A stretch of 64,000 bases of DNA from the NCBI GenBank assembly GCA_947259175.1, contig CAMYKW010000008.1, forward strand, positions 1 to 64,000, written 5' to 3'. This document shows positions 8,285-19,375 of this stretch, piece by piece. Both the position numbers and the translations under genes were made by a program. This DNA comes from an uncultured Gammaproteobacteria bacterium. Lineage in GTDB: Bacteria; Pseudomonadota; Gammaproteobacteria; Arenicellales; JAANXG01. Within the stretch, counting starts at the first letter, position 1, and each line of letters opens with the position of its first letter. Below the pieces are notes generated by a model. The model had not been told where the DNA came from and did not search any database. It saw nothing but the letters and a program-made list of their open reading frames with translations.

Positions 8285-9016
8285 ATGTACCGGTATAAAA
8301 CTACAGCGACCGTGTTGGCCTTGGTTCTGACGGTATTCACCGCGGGATGCGCCACCGTCTCCAAACCCGGCGCAGACACGGAAGGCGCCAATCCGGACCC
8401 CTGGGAAGGGTTCAACCGCAAGATTTACAAATTCAATGACCGGATTGATCGCCTGATCACCGAACCTCTGGCGAAAGGGTATCGCCGCATTACGCCGGGC
8501 CCGGTGCGGCGCAGTGTGGGAAATTTCTTTCGCAATCTGTTAGAGGTGAGCACAATCGTCAATGACCTTCTACAGGGCAAGCCGATTCGGGCGATATCGG
8601 ATAGCAGCCGCTTGCTACTCAATACCACCCTAGGGGTTGCCGGGCTGTTTGACGTCGCCACCAGGCTGGGAGTCGAACGCAACGAAGAGGACTTTGGTCA
8701 AACGCTGGCGGTTTGGGGAATAGCGCCGGGTCCCTACGTCGTGTTGCCGTTTATCGGGCCGAGTTATGTGCGCGACGCATTCGGACTGCTTCCTTACTGG
8801 TACTTCACCGACCCACGGTTGTCGCTGGACGAAAGAGAGTTGCGCATCGCGTTAATCGCGCTGGATGTGATCGATTTCCGTTCACAGTTGCTTGGAGCGA
8901 CAAAGCTGTTGGACATGCAGCTGGATCCATATCTATTCTCCCGGGAGAGTTATCGCCAAAAACGGCTCGACCTGATTTATGACGGCGATCCTCCGCTGGA
9001 AGAGCCTCCCCTGTAA
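8285..9016 (+). CDS. mlaA: Outer-membrane lipid asymmetry lipoprotein MlaA (VacJ)
   Basis: Outer-membrane lipoprotein that removes phospholipids from the outer leaflet and passes them to the periplasmic Mla shuttle. The signal peptide ends in the lipobox FTAGC (Cys21), followed by the family hallmarks DPWEGFNRKIYKFND, GNFFRNLLE, RLLLNTTLGVAGLFDVA, EDFGQTLAVWG and the DPR/LLPYWYF region. Length 243, normal for the family. The mlaFEDCB transport genes are not in this window. The next gene starts 10 bases downstream. Confidence 0.93.
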   Translation: MYRYKTTATVLALVLTVFTAGCATVSKPGADTEGANPDPWEGFNRKIYKFNDRIDRLITEPLAKGYRRITPGPVRRSVGNFFRNLLEVSTIVNDLLQGKPIRAISDSSRLLLNTTLGVAGLFDVATRLGVERNEEDFGQTLAVWGIAPGPYVVLPFIGPSYVRDAFGLLPYWYFTDPRLSLDERELRIALIALDVIDFRSQLLGATKLLDMQLDPYLFSRESYRQKRLDLIYDGDPPLEEPPL

Positions 9017-9026
9017 ACCCGGCCCG

Positions 9027-9983
9027 ATGCGCTCATTGTTTCCTGAAATCAAACCGAATAAGTGCTTCCATCTTCCCGTCGACGCACCGCACGAGTTGTA
9101 TGTGGAGGAGAGCGGCAATCCCCAGGGGCTGCCCGTACTGTTCGTGCACGGCGGTCCGGGGGCGGGTTGTGAACCCTATCATCGCCGCTTCTTTGATCCA
9201 GAGATCTATCGCATCATCTTGTTTGATCAACGCGGCGCGGGTAAATCACGGCCCCATGCGAGCCTGGAGTCGAATACCACGCCTCACCTGGTAGCCGATA
9301 TGGAGCGCATTCGCGAGCATCTGGCAATCGACCAATGGGTGTTGTTCGGGGGTTCGTGGGGATCAACATTGAGCCTGGTGTACGCCGAGGCCCACCCCGG
9401 GCGCGTGTTGGCAATGATTCTGCGCGGGATATTTTTATGCCGACGGCACGAGATCGATTGGTTTTATCAGCAAGGCGCGAGCCGGATTTTCCCCGATTAT
9501 TGGCAGGATTTCATTGCGCCGATACCGGAACCGGAGCGCGATAAGTTAGTGCAGGCGTATTACCAGCGCCTGACGGGAGACGATGAGGTCGCGCGCATGG
9601 CGGCGGCGAAGGCGTGGTCGATGTGGGAAGGCCGCTGCGTTACCCTGCATCCCAGTGGCGCGGTACGGGATTTCTTCGCTACGCCCCACGTGGCACTGAG
9701 TCTTGCACGCATCGAGGCTCATTACTTCTTCAATGACAGCTTTCTCTCTCCCAACCAGATACTCCGCGACGCTTATCGTCTAAGCGACATCCCCGGGATG
9801 ATCGTACATGGACGTTATGACATTGTTTGCCCATTGGAAAATGCCTTTGCATTGCATGGCGCCTGGCCGAAGGCGAAATTAGTCATCGCCCCGGACTCCG
9901 GACACGCCGCCAGCGAGCCTGGTATCGCCGATGCGTTATTGAAAGCGACACAAACTGTTTCGACCATGCTGCGCCGCGGCTGA
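9027..9983 (+). CDS. pip: Proline iminopeptidase
   Basis: Alpha/beta-hydrolase of peptidase family S33 that removes N-terminal proline from peptides in the cytoplasm. The oxyanion motif HGGPGAG, nucleophile elbow GGSWGSTLSL (Ser), acidic residue in HGRYD and catalytic His in SGHAA are all visible, together with the family signature DQRGAGKSRPH. The start at 9027 gives 318 residues, matching the family (about 313-320) and the usual N-terminus (LFPEIKP); a longer in-frame start at 8979 would overlap mlaA. It ends 5 bases before apaH. Confidence 0.92.
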   Translation: MRSLFPEIKPNKCFHLPVDAPHELYVEESGNPQGLPVLFVHGGPGAGCEPYHRRFFDPEIYRIILFDQRGAGKSRPHASLESNTTPHLVADMERIREHLAIDQWVLFGGSWGSTLSLVYAEAHPGRVLAMILRGIFLCRRHEIDWFYQQGASRIFPDYWQDFIAPIPEPERDKLVQAYYQRLTGDDEVARMAAAKAWSMWEGRCVTLHPSGAVRDFFATPHVALSLARIEAHYFFNDSFLSPNQILRDAYRLSDIPGMIVHGRYDIVCPLENAFALHGAWPKAKLVIAPDSGHAASEPGIADALLKATQTVSTMLRRG

Positions 9984-9988
9984 CGGCG

Positions 9989-10807
9989 ATGGCGGTGTAT
10001 GCGATAGGGGATGTACAGGGATGTTTCCGATCACTCGAGGCGCTGTTGCGCCGTATTCGGTTTGAGCCCGGACACGACCAACTTTGGTTTGTCGGCGACC
10101 TGGTCAATCGCGGTCCAGACTCTCTGCGGGTGGTTCGCTTCGTCAGGTCGCAGGGAGATGCCGCCCGCGTCGTGCTCGGTAATCACGACCTCAACCTGTT
10201 GGCGATCGCCGCCGGTGTGCGGCGACGCGGTAAACGCAACACCTTGGGTGACCTGTTAGCGGCTGAGGATCGTAATGATTTGTTGGGCTGGCTGCGCGGC
10301 TGCCCGCTGTTGGTAGAGGATCCGGGGCTTGGCATCTCGATGGTGCACGCGGGAATACTTCCGCAGTGGTCATGCAAACAAGCGGCCGCACTGGCCCGCG
10401 AGGTCGAAGCGGCGCTCAGGTCGCAAGACTGTGCTACATTCCTGCGCCACATGTACGGCGACAGGCCACGGTGCTGGCGAGATAGTCTAGCCGACTGGGA
10501 CCGGTTGCGTCTGATCACCAACATACTCACGCGCATGCGTTATTGTGACCAACAAGGACGCGTCGACCTTAGCCACACCGGTCCACCGGGCACGCAACCG
10601 GAAGCGCTCAAACCGTGGTTTGCATGGCCGCGGAAATGCCGCAGCAGGTTGGTCTTTGGTCATTGGTCCGCCCTGGGCGTGGTACAGATGGGTGATGTGG
10701 TGTGCCTCGACAGCGGCTGCGTATGGGGAAACGAACTGACGGCGGCGCGTTTGGACAAAATACCCATTGAGTTTACCGCGGTACGCTGCGATTCTGCCCG
10801 ACGGTGA
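9989..10807 (+). CDS. apaH: Symmetrical bis(5'-nucleosyl)-tetraphosphatase
   Basis: Cleaves Ap4A to two ADP and removes alarmones and NpnN RNA caps. Metallophosphatase motifs are present: GDVQG, FVGDLVNRGPDSL, LGNHDLNLLA and the distal GHW. 272 residues, as in E. coli (280). The ATG at 9989 is used because the beta-strand MAVYAIGDVQG is the family N-terminus. It lies 5 bases after pip and 18 bases before apaG, forming a classical apaH-apaG unit, though in reverse order to the ksgA-apaG-apaH operon and without ksgA or pdxA beside it. Confidence 0.95.
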   Translation: MAVYAIGDVQGCFRSLEALLRRIRFEPGHDQLWFVGDLVNRGPDSLRVVRFVRSQGDAARVVLGNHDLNLLAIAAGVRRRGKRNTLGDLLAAEDRNDLLGWLRGCPLLVEDPGLGISMVHAGILPQWSCKQAAALAREVEAALRSQDCATFLRHMYGDRPRCWRDSLADWDRLRLITNILTRMRYCDQQGRVDLSHTGPPGTQPEALKPWFAWPRKCRSRLVFGHWSALGVVQMGDVVCLDSGCVWGNELTAARLDKIPIEFTAVRCDSARR

Positions 10808-10825
10808 TAGAATTTAACTGAGACA

Positions 10826-11209
10826 ATGAGCGACAGCCAAAAACACCAGATCAATATCGCCGTGAAAACAGCGTACATCGAGGCGCAGTCCGACCCCTAC
10901 GCCGATCGTTACGTGTTTGCCTACACGGTGACGATTACCAACGAAGGGCGGGTCCCCGTGCAGCTGGTGACGCGCCATTGGATTATCACCGACGCCAACA
11001 ACCGGGTGCAGGAGGTGCGCGGCGACGGCGTGGTCGGGGAGAAACCGCGATTGCAGCCCGGGGCGAGTTACCAATACACCAGCGGCACCGCCATACAGAC
11101 GCCGGTAGGCACCATGGGGGGAAGTTACCAGATGATGGCCGACGACGGTACTCGATTCGACGCGGAGATCCCGACTTTTACCCTGTCGACCCCGGGCACG
11201 CTGCACTAA
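10826..11209 (+). CDS. apaG: ApaG protein
   Basis: Small cytoplasmic fibronectin-III-like beta-sandwich protein (formerly CorD) of uncertain biochemical role, linked to Ap4A metabolism and divalent cation resistance. Family hallmarks are the glycine-rich VVGEKPRLQPGASYQYTSG and the MGGSYQM segment near the C-terminus. 127 residues, standard length. Last gene of the plus-strand run starting at mlaA; it converges on gyrB across a gap filled with repeats. Confidence 0.95.
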   Translation: MSDSQKHQINIAVKTAYIEAQSDPYADRYVFAYTVTITNEGRVPVQLVTRHWIITDANNRVQEVRGDGVVGEKPRLQPGASYQYTSGTAIQTPVGTMGGSYQMMADDGTRFDAEIPTFTLSTPGTLH

Positions 11210-11228
11210 CCCGCATTTCTCAGCAGGC

Positions 11229-11316
11229 GCCCAGCTACTATTCCTGGCACCCCCCGGGATGACTCGTGACGTCAATTCTATGAAGAGACAGCTTAATTTC
11301 CTGATGTGTAGCTGGG
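11229..11316. repeat. Terminal-inverted-repeat element B
   Basis: An 88-bp relative of elements A and C. The left arm is GCCCAGCTACTATTC (11229-11243); the right arm is a decayed copy ending TGTAGCTGGGC at 11316. An internal GCTTAA motif is shared with element A. It lies directly after apaG and directly before hairpin repeat copy 2. Confidence 0.7.
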
Positions 11317-11327
11317 CTATCCCCGGC

Positions 11328-11470
11328 CCTGGCTCGATCTCGAACGCCTGCACTTGCGCTTCACTCAACCCATAGCTACGGCTATGGGTTTCATTCCAGC
11401 GCGGCGTCCAGTCGCCCGGTCTCTTCGCCAGCATCCGGGATCCTGGTGAGAACTGCGGGCTAAGTTAGCG
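11328..11470 (+). repeat. Dispersed hairpin repeat, copy 2 (best preserved)
   Basis: About 143 bp. The core is a perfect 10-bp hairpin: stem AACCCATAGC (11367-11376), loop TACG (11377-11380), stem GCTATGGGTT (11381-11390). As RNA, the closing C(UACG)G is a UNCG-type stable tetraloop. About 38 bases upstream (GGCTCG, CTCG, ACGCCTG) and 80 downstream align closely with the reverse complement of copy 3. Together with element B it fills the 305-base gap between apaG and gyrB. Confidence 0.75.
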
Positions 11471-11514
11471 GCAGGTTTAGAGAAGTTAACAGAAGTTACT
11501 TGCTTATCTGAGCC

Positions 11515-14037
<2,523 letters not shown>

Positions 14038-14053
14038 CACGATTCAGAGACGG

Positions 14054-14069
14054 GGTTCCACGTGAAACC
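14054..14069. promoter_or_regulatory. parS-like ParB binding site 2
   Basis: GGTTCCACGTGAAACC matches the parS core in 14 of 16 positions and touches the dnaN stop codon. It is 16 bases from site 1, so two ParB dimers could load side by side. Confidence 0.78.
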
Positions 14070-15169
14070 TACAACCGCATCGGCATCACCAGATACAACG
14101 TCGATTCATCACCGGCTACCCCGACGGTGCAGCTACTGTTCGGATCCTGCAGGCCCAAGTCCACTTTATCACTATTCAAGTTTCGCAACGCCTCCATCAA
14201 GTACCCGACATTGAAACCGATCTCTAGATCTCCCCCATCATAATCCACCGCCATCTCATCGCTGGCTTCTTCATGATCCGGGTTCTGCGCGCTCACCGAC
14301 AAACGTCCCGTCGACAAACTCAATCGCACGCCTTTAAACTTCTCGTTCGTCAGGATCGCCGCTCGCGACAATATGTTATATAACTCCCCGCGTTCGATCG
14401 CCAGGTGTGTGCTCAAATCCTTGGGTATCACCTTCTCATAGTCCGGAAATCGACCATCGATCAGTTTTGACGTAAATACCAGCGGTCCGGCTTTAACGCA
14501 TATGTGATTGGGGTTGATGCCGACGGATGCCTTACTCGAGCTATCCTCCAGATAACGCCCGAGTTCCAAAACCGCTTTCCTCGGCACTATCGATTGCCGC
14601 GTTTCGCCAACACCGCCGTCGACAGCGATTCGCGACATCGCCAGACGATGGCCATCCGTAGCCACCGCACGCAAGCTTTCGCTTTCAGTCTCCAATAGCA
14701 ATCCATTCAGGTAATAACGCACGTCTTGCTGTGCCATAGAAAATGCAGTCTTTTCAATAAGTTGTTTTAACTTACCTTGCTCTAGCCTAAACTCGCCGTC
14801 CCACGTGTCAGTTTCCAGGCGGGGAAAATTCGCCGCTGCCAGCGTCTGTAATGTAAACCTGCTGTTACCGCTTTCGATCTTTAGCCGTTCCCCTTTCGCC
14901 GCCATCTTTATCACCGCGTCTTCCGGCAACACTCGACAGATTTCGTAGAACTTGCGCGCTGCAACTGTGCATTCGCCATCCCCACCATCGACATTTTCTA
15001 TCTGCGTTGTAACCTCTGTTTCCAGATCGGTACCCGTCAGCACCAGAGTTCGATCGTCAACGCGCAAATACACATTACCCAGTATGGGGAGAGTTTGGCG
15101 GCGTTCAACGACACTGGTCACTTGGCCCAAGGGCTTTAGTAGACGCTCTCGCTCTATGCTCAGTTTCAT
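14069..15169 (-). CDS. dnaN: DNA polymerase III beta sliding clamp
   Basis: Ring-shaped processivity factor of the replicative polymerase and hub for mismatch repair and Hda. 366 residues, the same as E. coli. Recognisable parts are the start MKLSIERERLLKPLGQV, the region TLPILGNVYLRV, FPRLE, GLLLETES, VATDGHRLA and the terminal YLVMPMRL that forms the peptide-binding pocket. Same strand as dnaA (215 bases upstream) and gyrB. Confidence 0.98.
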   Translation of the reverse strand: MKLSIERERLLKPLGQVTSVVERRQTLPILGNVYLRVDDRTLVLTGTDLETEVTTQIENVDGGDGECTVAARKFYEICRVLPEDAVIKMAAKGERLKIESGNSRFTLQTLAAANFPRLETDTWDGEFRLEQGKLKQLIEKTAFSMAQQDVRYYLNGLLLETESESLRAVATDGHRLAMSRIAVDGGVGETRQSIVPRKAVLELGRYLEDSSSKASVGINPNHICVKAGPLVFTSKLIDGRFPDYEKVIPKDLSTHLAIERGELYNILSRAAILTNEKFKGVRLSLSTGRLSVSAQNPDHEEASDEMAVDYDGGDLEIGFNVGYLMEALRNLNSDKVDLGLQDPNSSCTVGVAGDESTLYLVMPMRL

Positions 15170-15384
15170 TTGTATATATGTATAAGAAAGAATGAAATGA
15201 TAAAAACTACGCTGTTAATAATGTGTATAAACAATAATTATTAATATAAATCAGACAGATATGTAATTCCTATGTCTGTTGATAACTATCCGGTTCAAGA
15301 CTGCATGCTGTGGATGAATCACAGGTGATGCGGTCTCGGCGAAAAGTTATGCACAGATTGTTCACGTATTGTATCTGTTTAAGT
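15170..15384. other. Probable replication origin oriC
   Basis: A 215-base spacer between dnaA and dnaN, much more AT-rich than its surroundings (especially 15165-15260, a likely unwinding element). Two exact TTATNCACA DnaA boxes are present: 15222-15230 (minus strand, TTATACACA) and 15347-15355 (plus strand, TTATGCACA). Two one-mismatch boxes lie at 15277-15285 and 15309-15317 (minus strand). Genes diverge around this area: dnaA, dnaN and gyrB leftward, rpmH to mnmE rightward. The dnaN promoter must also lie here. Confidence 0.72.
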
Positions 15385-16743
15385 CTATCGACCGAGCAAG
15401 TTTTGTAGATTCTGGTAGTCTTCTTTGGTTTTTGCGTCGTTTTGCAGGAGCTCTTCCACCTTGCGACAGGCGTGCAGCACCGTGGTGTGGTCACGGCCGC
15501 CAAAGGCATCGCCGATGTCGGGTAAACTGAGATTGGTGAATTCCTTGGCCAGGGCCATTGCAATCTGACGTGGACGCGCGATCTGCCGGTTACGCCGCTT
15601 CGAATGTAGATCCGCTAGCCGCATCTTGTAATAAGCGGCCACCGTTTTTTGTATATTCTCTATCGTGACTTTGCGTTCCTGGAATACCATTAGATCCTTC
15701 AACGCGTCTTTAGCCAGCTGGATATCAATCGCGCGCCCGGTGAATCGCGAGCTGGCGACGATACGGTGCAATGCGCCTTCCAGCTCACGTACATTCGAGC
15801 GGACTTGGCGGGCGATGAAAAACGCCACCTCATCGTCCATCTCCACGCCTTCCTTGTTGGCTTTATTGCTTAGGATCGCCACCCGCGTCTCCAGCTCCGG
15901 TGGGTCGATAGACACCGTTAACCCGCTGCCAAATCTAGATATGAGCCTTTCCTGCACCCCGGTGATTTCCTTTGGGAAGCGGTCGCTGGTGATCACGATC
16001 TGCCGTCGACCCTCTGTTAAGGTGTTGAAAGTATGAAAAAATTCTTCCTGTGAGTGGTTTTTACCGCTGAAAAACTGGATATCGTCAATCAGTAATGCGT
16101 CGAGCGAGCGATAATAGCGCTTGAACTCGTTGATGGCGTTGCGCTGCAGCGCCCGCACCATATCGGCAACAAATCGCTCCGAATGCACATAGGCCACCGA
16201 GGCTGAAGGGTTGCGGCTTACGATTAAATTACCCGCCGCCTGCATCAGATGGGTTTTCCCGAGGCCTACCCCGCCGTAGATGAACAGCGGGTTGTACGCT
16301 TTTCCCGGATTCTCGCCAACCTGAATCGCCGCGGCCCGCGCGAGCTGATTAGACTTCCCTTCCACGTGGTTTTCGAAGTTGAACGCGCCGTTTAACGATT
16401 TTGTGCCGTAGGTGCTTATTATTGTTTCTGTTTTTTTTTCCACCGGGGCACGCTCGGCAATCTCCACCGGCGTGTTGGTGCCGATTTCCAGTCTTACCGT
16501 GATGTTCTGTTGGCTGTAGTCACTGACCAGTTTATCCACCCTGCCCATGAATTTTTGCTTTACCCAGTCCATCACGAAACGATTCGGAGCCAGCAGGCGC
16601 AAGGTCGCCGTATCTTCGACGGCTTGGAGTGGACGTATCCATGTATTAAATTGTTGCGGCGTCAGCTCATCCTCCAAGTGATTCAGGCACTTGTTCCAAA
16701 TCGTAGAATTTGACAAGTCAAAACCCTCTGTTGGTGTTGGCAT
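15385..16743 (-). CDS. dnaA: Chromosomal replication initiator DnaA
   Basis: AAA+ initiator that binds DnaA boxes and melts oriC. 452 residues. Domain I (about 1-90) starts [26 protein letters not shown]; domain II is short; domain III carries Walker [17 protein letters not shown], Walker [10 protein letters not shown] and sensor motifs; domain IV carries the DNA-binding signature [24 protein letters not shown]. The start at 16743 matches the family N-terminus. Its leader faces rpmH across 180 bases with no exact DnaA box, so autoregulation would have to use weaker boxes. Confidence 0.98.
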   Translation of the reverse strand: MPTPTEGFDLSNSTIWNKCLNHLEDELTPQQFNTWIRPLQAVEDTATLRLLAPNRFVMDWVKQKFMGRVDKLVSDYSQQNITVRLEIGTNTPVEIAERAPVEKKTETIISTYGTKSLNGAFNFENHVEGKSNQLARAAAIQVGENPGKAYNPLFIYGGVGLGKTHLMQAAGNLIVSRNPSASVAYVHSERFVADMVRALQRNAINEFKRYYRSLDALLIDDIQFFSGKNHSQEEFFHTFNTLTEGRRQIVITSDRFPKEITGVQERLISRFGSGLTVSIDPPELETRVAILSNKANKEGVEMDDEVAFFIARQVRSNVRELEGALHRIVASSRFTGRAIDIQLAKDALKDLMVFQERKVTIENIQKTVAAYYKMRLADLHSKRRNRQIARPRQIAMALAKEFTNLSLPDIGDAFGGRDHTTVLHACRKVEELLQNDAKTKEDYQNLQNLLGR

Positions 16744-16816
16744 CTTGCGCCTTGTAGTAATTGGTTTGTGGCGCAGACCTTTCGATCTTAATCGTGTTAA
16801 TAAATCGCTGTTTTAG

Positions 16817-16845
16817 TTGACACTTGTTAGCAAACCTTTTAAGTT
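16817..16845 (+). promoter_or_regulatory. Promoter candidate for rpmH-rnpA
   Basis: A perfect -35 box TTGACA (16817-16822), a 17-base spacer and a weak -10 box TAAGTT (16840-16845), about 75 bases upstream of rpmH. Confidence 0.5.
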
Positions 16846-16923
16846 TGCTCGCCCTTTTTTTCGTGTCGGTGATCGTTTTGTTGCCGATTGAGAACCAACT
16901 CTTTCACCAAATTTGTTTTTACC

Positions 16924-17058
16924 ATGAAACGTACTTTCCAGCCTAGTCAAGTTAAGCGCAAACGAACCCACGGTTTTCGTGCACGCATGCGCACCCGCGG
17001 TGGTCGTGCTGTTATTAATGCACGACGTTCTAAAGGACGCGCACAATTGAGCGCTTGA
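16924..17058 (+). CDS. rpmH: 50S ribosomal protein L34
   Basis: A 44-residue, very basic protein of the large subunit. It begins [19 protein letters not shown] and continues with the family motif [19 protein letters not shown]. Position just before rnpA and opposite dnaA is the standard bacterial arrangement. Confidence 0.97.
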   Translation: MKRTFQPSQVKRKRTHGFRARMRTRGGRAVINARRSKGRAQLSA

Positions 17059-17082
17059 CGAACGCTTTCGTTTACTAATTAC

Positions 17083-17445
17083 GTGCCTCGATATCGGTTG
17101 CCAAAGAATTGCAGACTACAACGTTCAACCGACTTCGCGCGTGTATTGAAAAACCGTCGCCGAGTTCGCGTCGGGAAATTCAACGTCGCGTTCGCCCCGA
17201 ACAATCTGCATTATCCCAGGCTCGGTCTCGCCGTTTCACGGAAAGTTTCGACGAAGGCAACGGTTCGTAATCGTCTAAAGCGAACAATCCGTGAATCGTT
17301 TCGGCTCCGTAAACCACAGATAAACGGTATGGACGTAATAATATTGGTTCAGCCCGGCGCCGAGAGCTTGTCCTCTCGCGACTCCGCCGTAATGCTCGAA
17401 AACCTCTGGTTGTTATTGGAAAATTCATGCGCCAACTCGTGCTAG
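17083..17445 (+). CDS. rnpA: Ribonuclease P protein component
   Basis: Small basic protein that assists the RNase P RNA in cutting tRNA 5' leaders. 120 residues with the central RNR signature: [21 protein letters not shown] followed by TIRESFR. The start is GTG at 17083, 24 bases after rpmH, which aligns with the usual N-terminus ([18 protein letters not shown]). It overlaps yidD by 19 bases. Confidence 0.95.
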   Translation: MPRYRLPKNCRLQRSTDFARVLKNRRRVRVGKFNVAFAPNNLHYPRLGLAVSRKVSTKATVRNRLKRTIRESFRLRKPQINGMDVIILVQPGAESLSSRDSAVMLENLWLLLENSCANSC

Positions 17446-17672
17446 CAGTCATCCGTTGCTATCGTTACGCGGTGAGCCCGTTTCTCGGGCAGCGGTGCCG
17501 CTTCTATCCCACATGCTCAGAATACGCTTTGACTTCCGTTGAGCGTTTTGGCGTGCTGCGCGGTACGTGGATGGCGGTCAAACGCGTCGGTCGTTGTCAT
17601 CCGTTTCACGCCGGCGGCTTCGATCCCGTTCCTGAGCACGACTGCGGTGCATCAGCCGCGGAGCGGCCATAG
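17427..17672 (+). CDS. yidD: Membrane protein insertion efficiency factor YidD
   Basis: An 81-residue membrane-associated protein that helps Sec/YidC-dependent insertion. The family signature is complete: [23 protein letters not shown] with its conserved Cys residues, followed by [15 protein letters not shown]. It overlaps the rnpA end and stops directly before the yidC start codon, so translation of rnpA, yidD and yidC is likely coupled. Confidence 0.95.
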   Translation: MRQLVLAVIRCYRYAVSPFLGQRCRFYPTCSEYALTSVERFGVLRGTWMAVKRVGRCHPFHAGGFDPVPEHDCGASAAERP

Positions 17673-19331
17673 ATGGACATTCAGCGCGGCCTGTTATTTA
17701 TCGCCCTGGCGTTCGTTTTAATCCTGATTTACCAGCGCTGGCTGGAGGAGCAACAACCGCCGCCAAAACCGGTCCCAACCGCGCAGACCACGGTGCCGGC
17801 GCTGGATGGCGGTGACGTGCCGCAAGCGCCCGCCACCGCCGACCAGCCCCCAGCAACACCGGATCAGCCGCGGGCCGACGTCAGCGGCGGAGACCGTGTC
17901 GTAGTGACTACCGATTTGTTCCGCGCCCACATCGATACCGTGGGTGGTGATCTCAAAATAGTCGAGTTGCTCCAGTATCCCGTGAGTGTCGGTCAACCGG
18001 ATGAGCCGTTTGAATTACTGCGCCAACAGGGTGCTGACGTGTTTATCAGCCAGTCCGGCCTCATCGGGCGCGGGCGCGATTTCCCCAACCACAAGACCGC
18101 ATTTCAGGCCGAGGACACCGCTTTTGAGCTTGCCCCCGGGAAGGACAGTCTCGAGGTTAACTTGGTTTGGACCGCCCCTGACGGTGTGAAATACACGAAG
18201 CGGTATACGTTTTTTCGTGACAGCTACAACATCACCCTCGACTACCTGGTCGACAACGCATCCAAGGATGCATGGAGCGGCTATCTGTACGCGCAGTTCC
18301 AACGCACCCATGTAGTTCCTGAGCGGAGCTTTTTTCTAGGGGTGGTGCCGAGCTACCTGGGCGGGGCGATCTACACCCCGGAGGAGAAGTACGAAAAGAT
18401 TGACTTTGCGGACATGAGCGAGCGCGACCTCGTTCGCGACGTAAAATCAGGCTGGGTGGCGATGCTGCAACATTATTTCGTTGGCGCCTGGCTGCCGCAG
18501 CGGGAAGGGCCCTATCAGTTTTACAGCCGCGTCAACAAGACCAGCGGCGGGCCACGCTACAACATCGGTTATAAAACCCTGACCCCCACCGTGCTTAACC
18601 CGGGGACGAGCGGCACCTTGGGCACCAAGCTATATATCGGCCCCAAGGAGCAAAACCGCCTCAAGCAGCAGGGCGAGGGCTTTGTGCTGAGTGTTGATTA
18701 CGGATGGCTCACGCCCCTGTCCGCGCCGTTATTTTGGGTCCTTGAGCGCATTCACGCGTTGGTCAATAACTGGGGCTGGGCAATCATCATCCTGACGATT
18801 CTGATCAAGCTCGTGTTTTATCCGTTGTCCGCCGCAAGCTACAAGTCGATGGCGAAGATGAAGAAGCTGCAACCGCGGCTGCAGACGCTCAAGGAGCGCT
18901 ACGGAGACGACAAGCAAAAGCTGCAGCAGGCGATGATGGAGCTTTATAAAAAAGACAAGATCAATCCCCTTGGCGGTTGTCTGCCGATCCTGATACAGAT
19001 CCCGGTATTTATTGCCCTGTATTGGGTGCTGCTCGAAAGCGTCGAACTGCGCCAGGCGGAATGGGCGTTCTGGATCCAAGACCTGTCGGTGAAAGACCCG
19101 TACTTCGTGCTCCCCATACTGATGGGTGCGAGCATGGTTGGCCAGCAGTTGCTCAATCCATCGCCCCTGGACCCGATGCAGAAGAAGATCATGATGGCGC
19201 TCCCGGTGGTGTTCACCGTGCTGTTCCTCTATTTTCCCGCCGGCCTGGTTCTTTACTGGCTGGTGAACAACGTCCTGTCCATTGCCCAGCAGTGGTACAT
19301 CAACCGCACCATCGGCGCTAAAAACACTTAA
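17673..19331 (+). CDS. yidC: Membrane protein insertase YidC
   Basis: Inner-membrane insertase, 552 residues, the Gram-negative long form. An N-terminal anchor (GLLFIALAFVLILIYQRW) leads to a Pro/Ala-rich linker, a large periplasmic beta domain (about 70-330) and the conserved five-helix core with GWGWAIIILT-type, NPLGGCLPILIQIPVFIALYW and PAGLVLYWLVNNVLSIAQQW stretches. ATG directly follows the yidD stop. It is needed for insertion of ATP synthase subunit c and others, encoded further right. Confidence 0.97.
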   Translation: MDIQRGLLFIALAFVLILIYQRWLEEQQPPPKPVPTAQTTVPALDGGDVPQAPATADQPPATPDQPRADVSGGDRVVVTTDLFRAHIDTVGGDLKIVELLQYPVSVGQPDEPFELLRQQGADVFISQSGLIGRGRDFPNHKTAFQAEDTAFELAPGKDSLEVNLVWTAPDGVKYTKRYTFFRDSYNITLDYLVDNASKDAWSGYLYAQFQRTHVVPERSFFLGVVPSYLGGAIYTPEEKYEKIDFADMSERDLVRDVKSGWVAMLQHYFVGAWLPQREGPYQFYSRVNKTSGGPRYNIGYKTLTPTVLNPGTSGTLGTKLYIGPKEQNRLKQQGEGFVLSVDYGWLTPLSAPLFWVLERIHALVNNWGWAIIILTILIKLVFYPLSAASYKSMAKMKKLQPRLQTLKERYGDDKQKLQQAMMELYKKDKINPLGGCLPILIQIPVFIALYWVLLESVELRQAEWAFWIQDLSVKDPYFVLPILMGASMVGQQLLNPSPLDPMQKKIMMALPVVFTVLFLYFPAGLVLYWLVNNVLSIAQQWYINRTIGAKNT

Positions 19332-19375
19332 GCATCGCCAGCCTGTGAGTTCCGGCCGTCGGCCGCCACCCGTTG

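Noticed and set aside
16360-16375. CACGTG-centred site inside dnaA as a third parS
   Set aside because: Only the central bases match; the flanking positions on one side disagree with the parS consensus.
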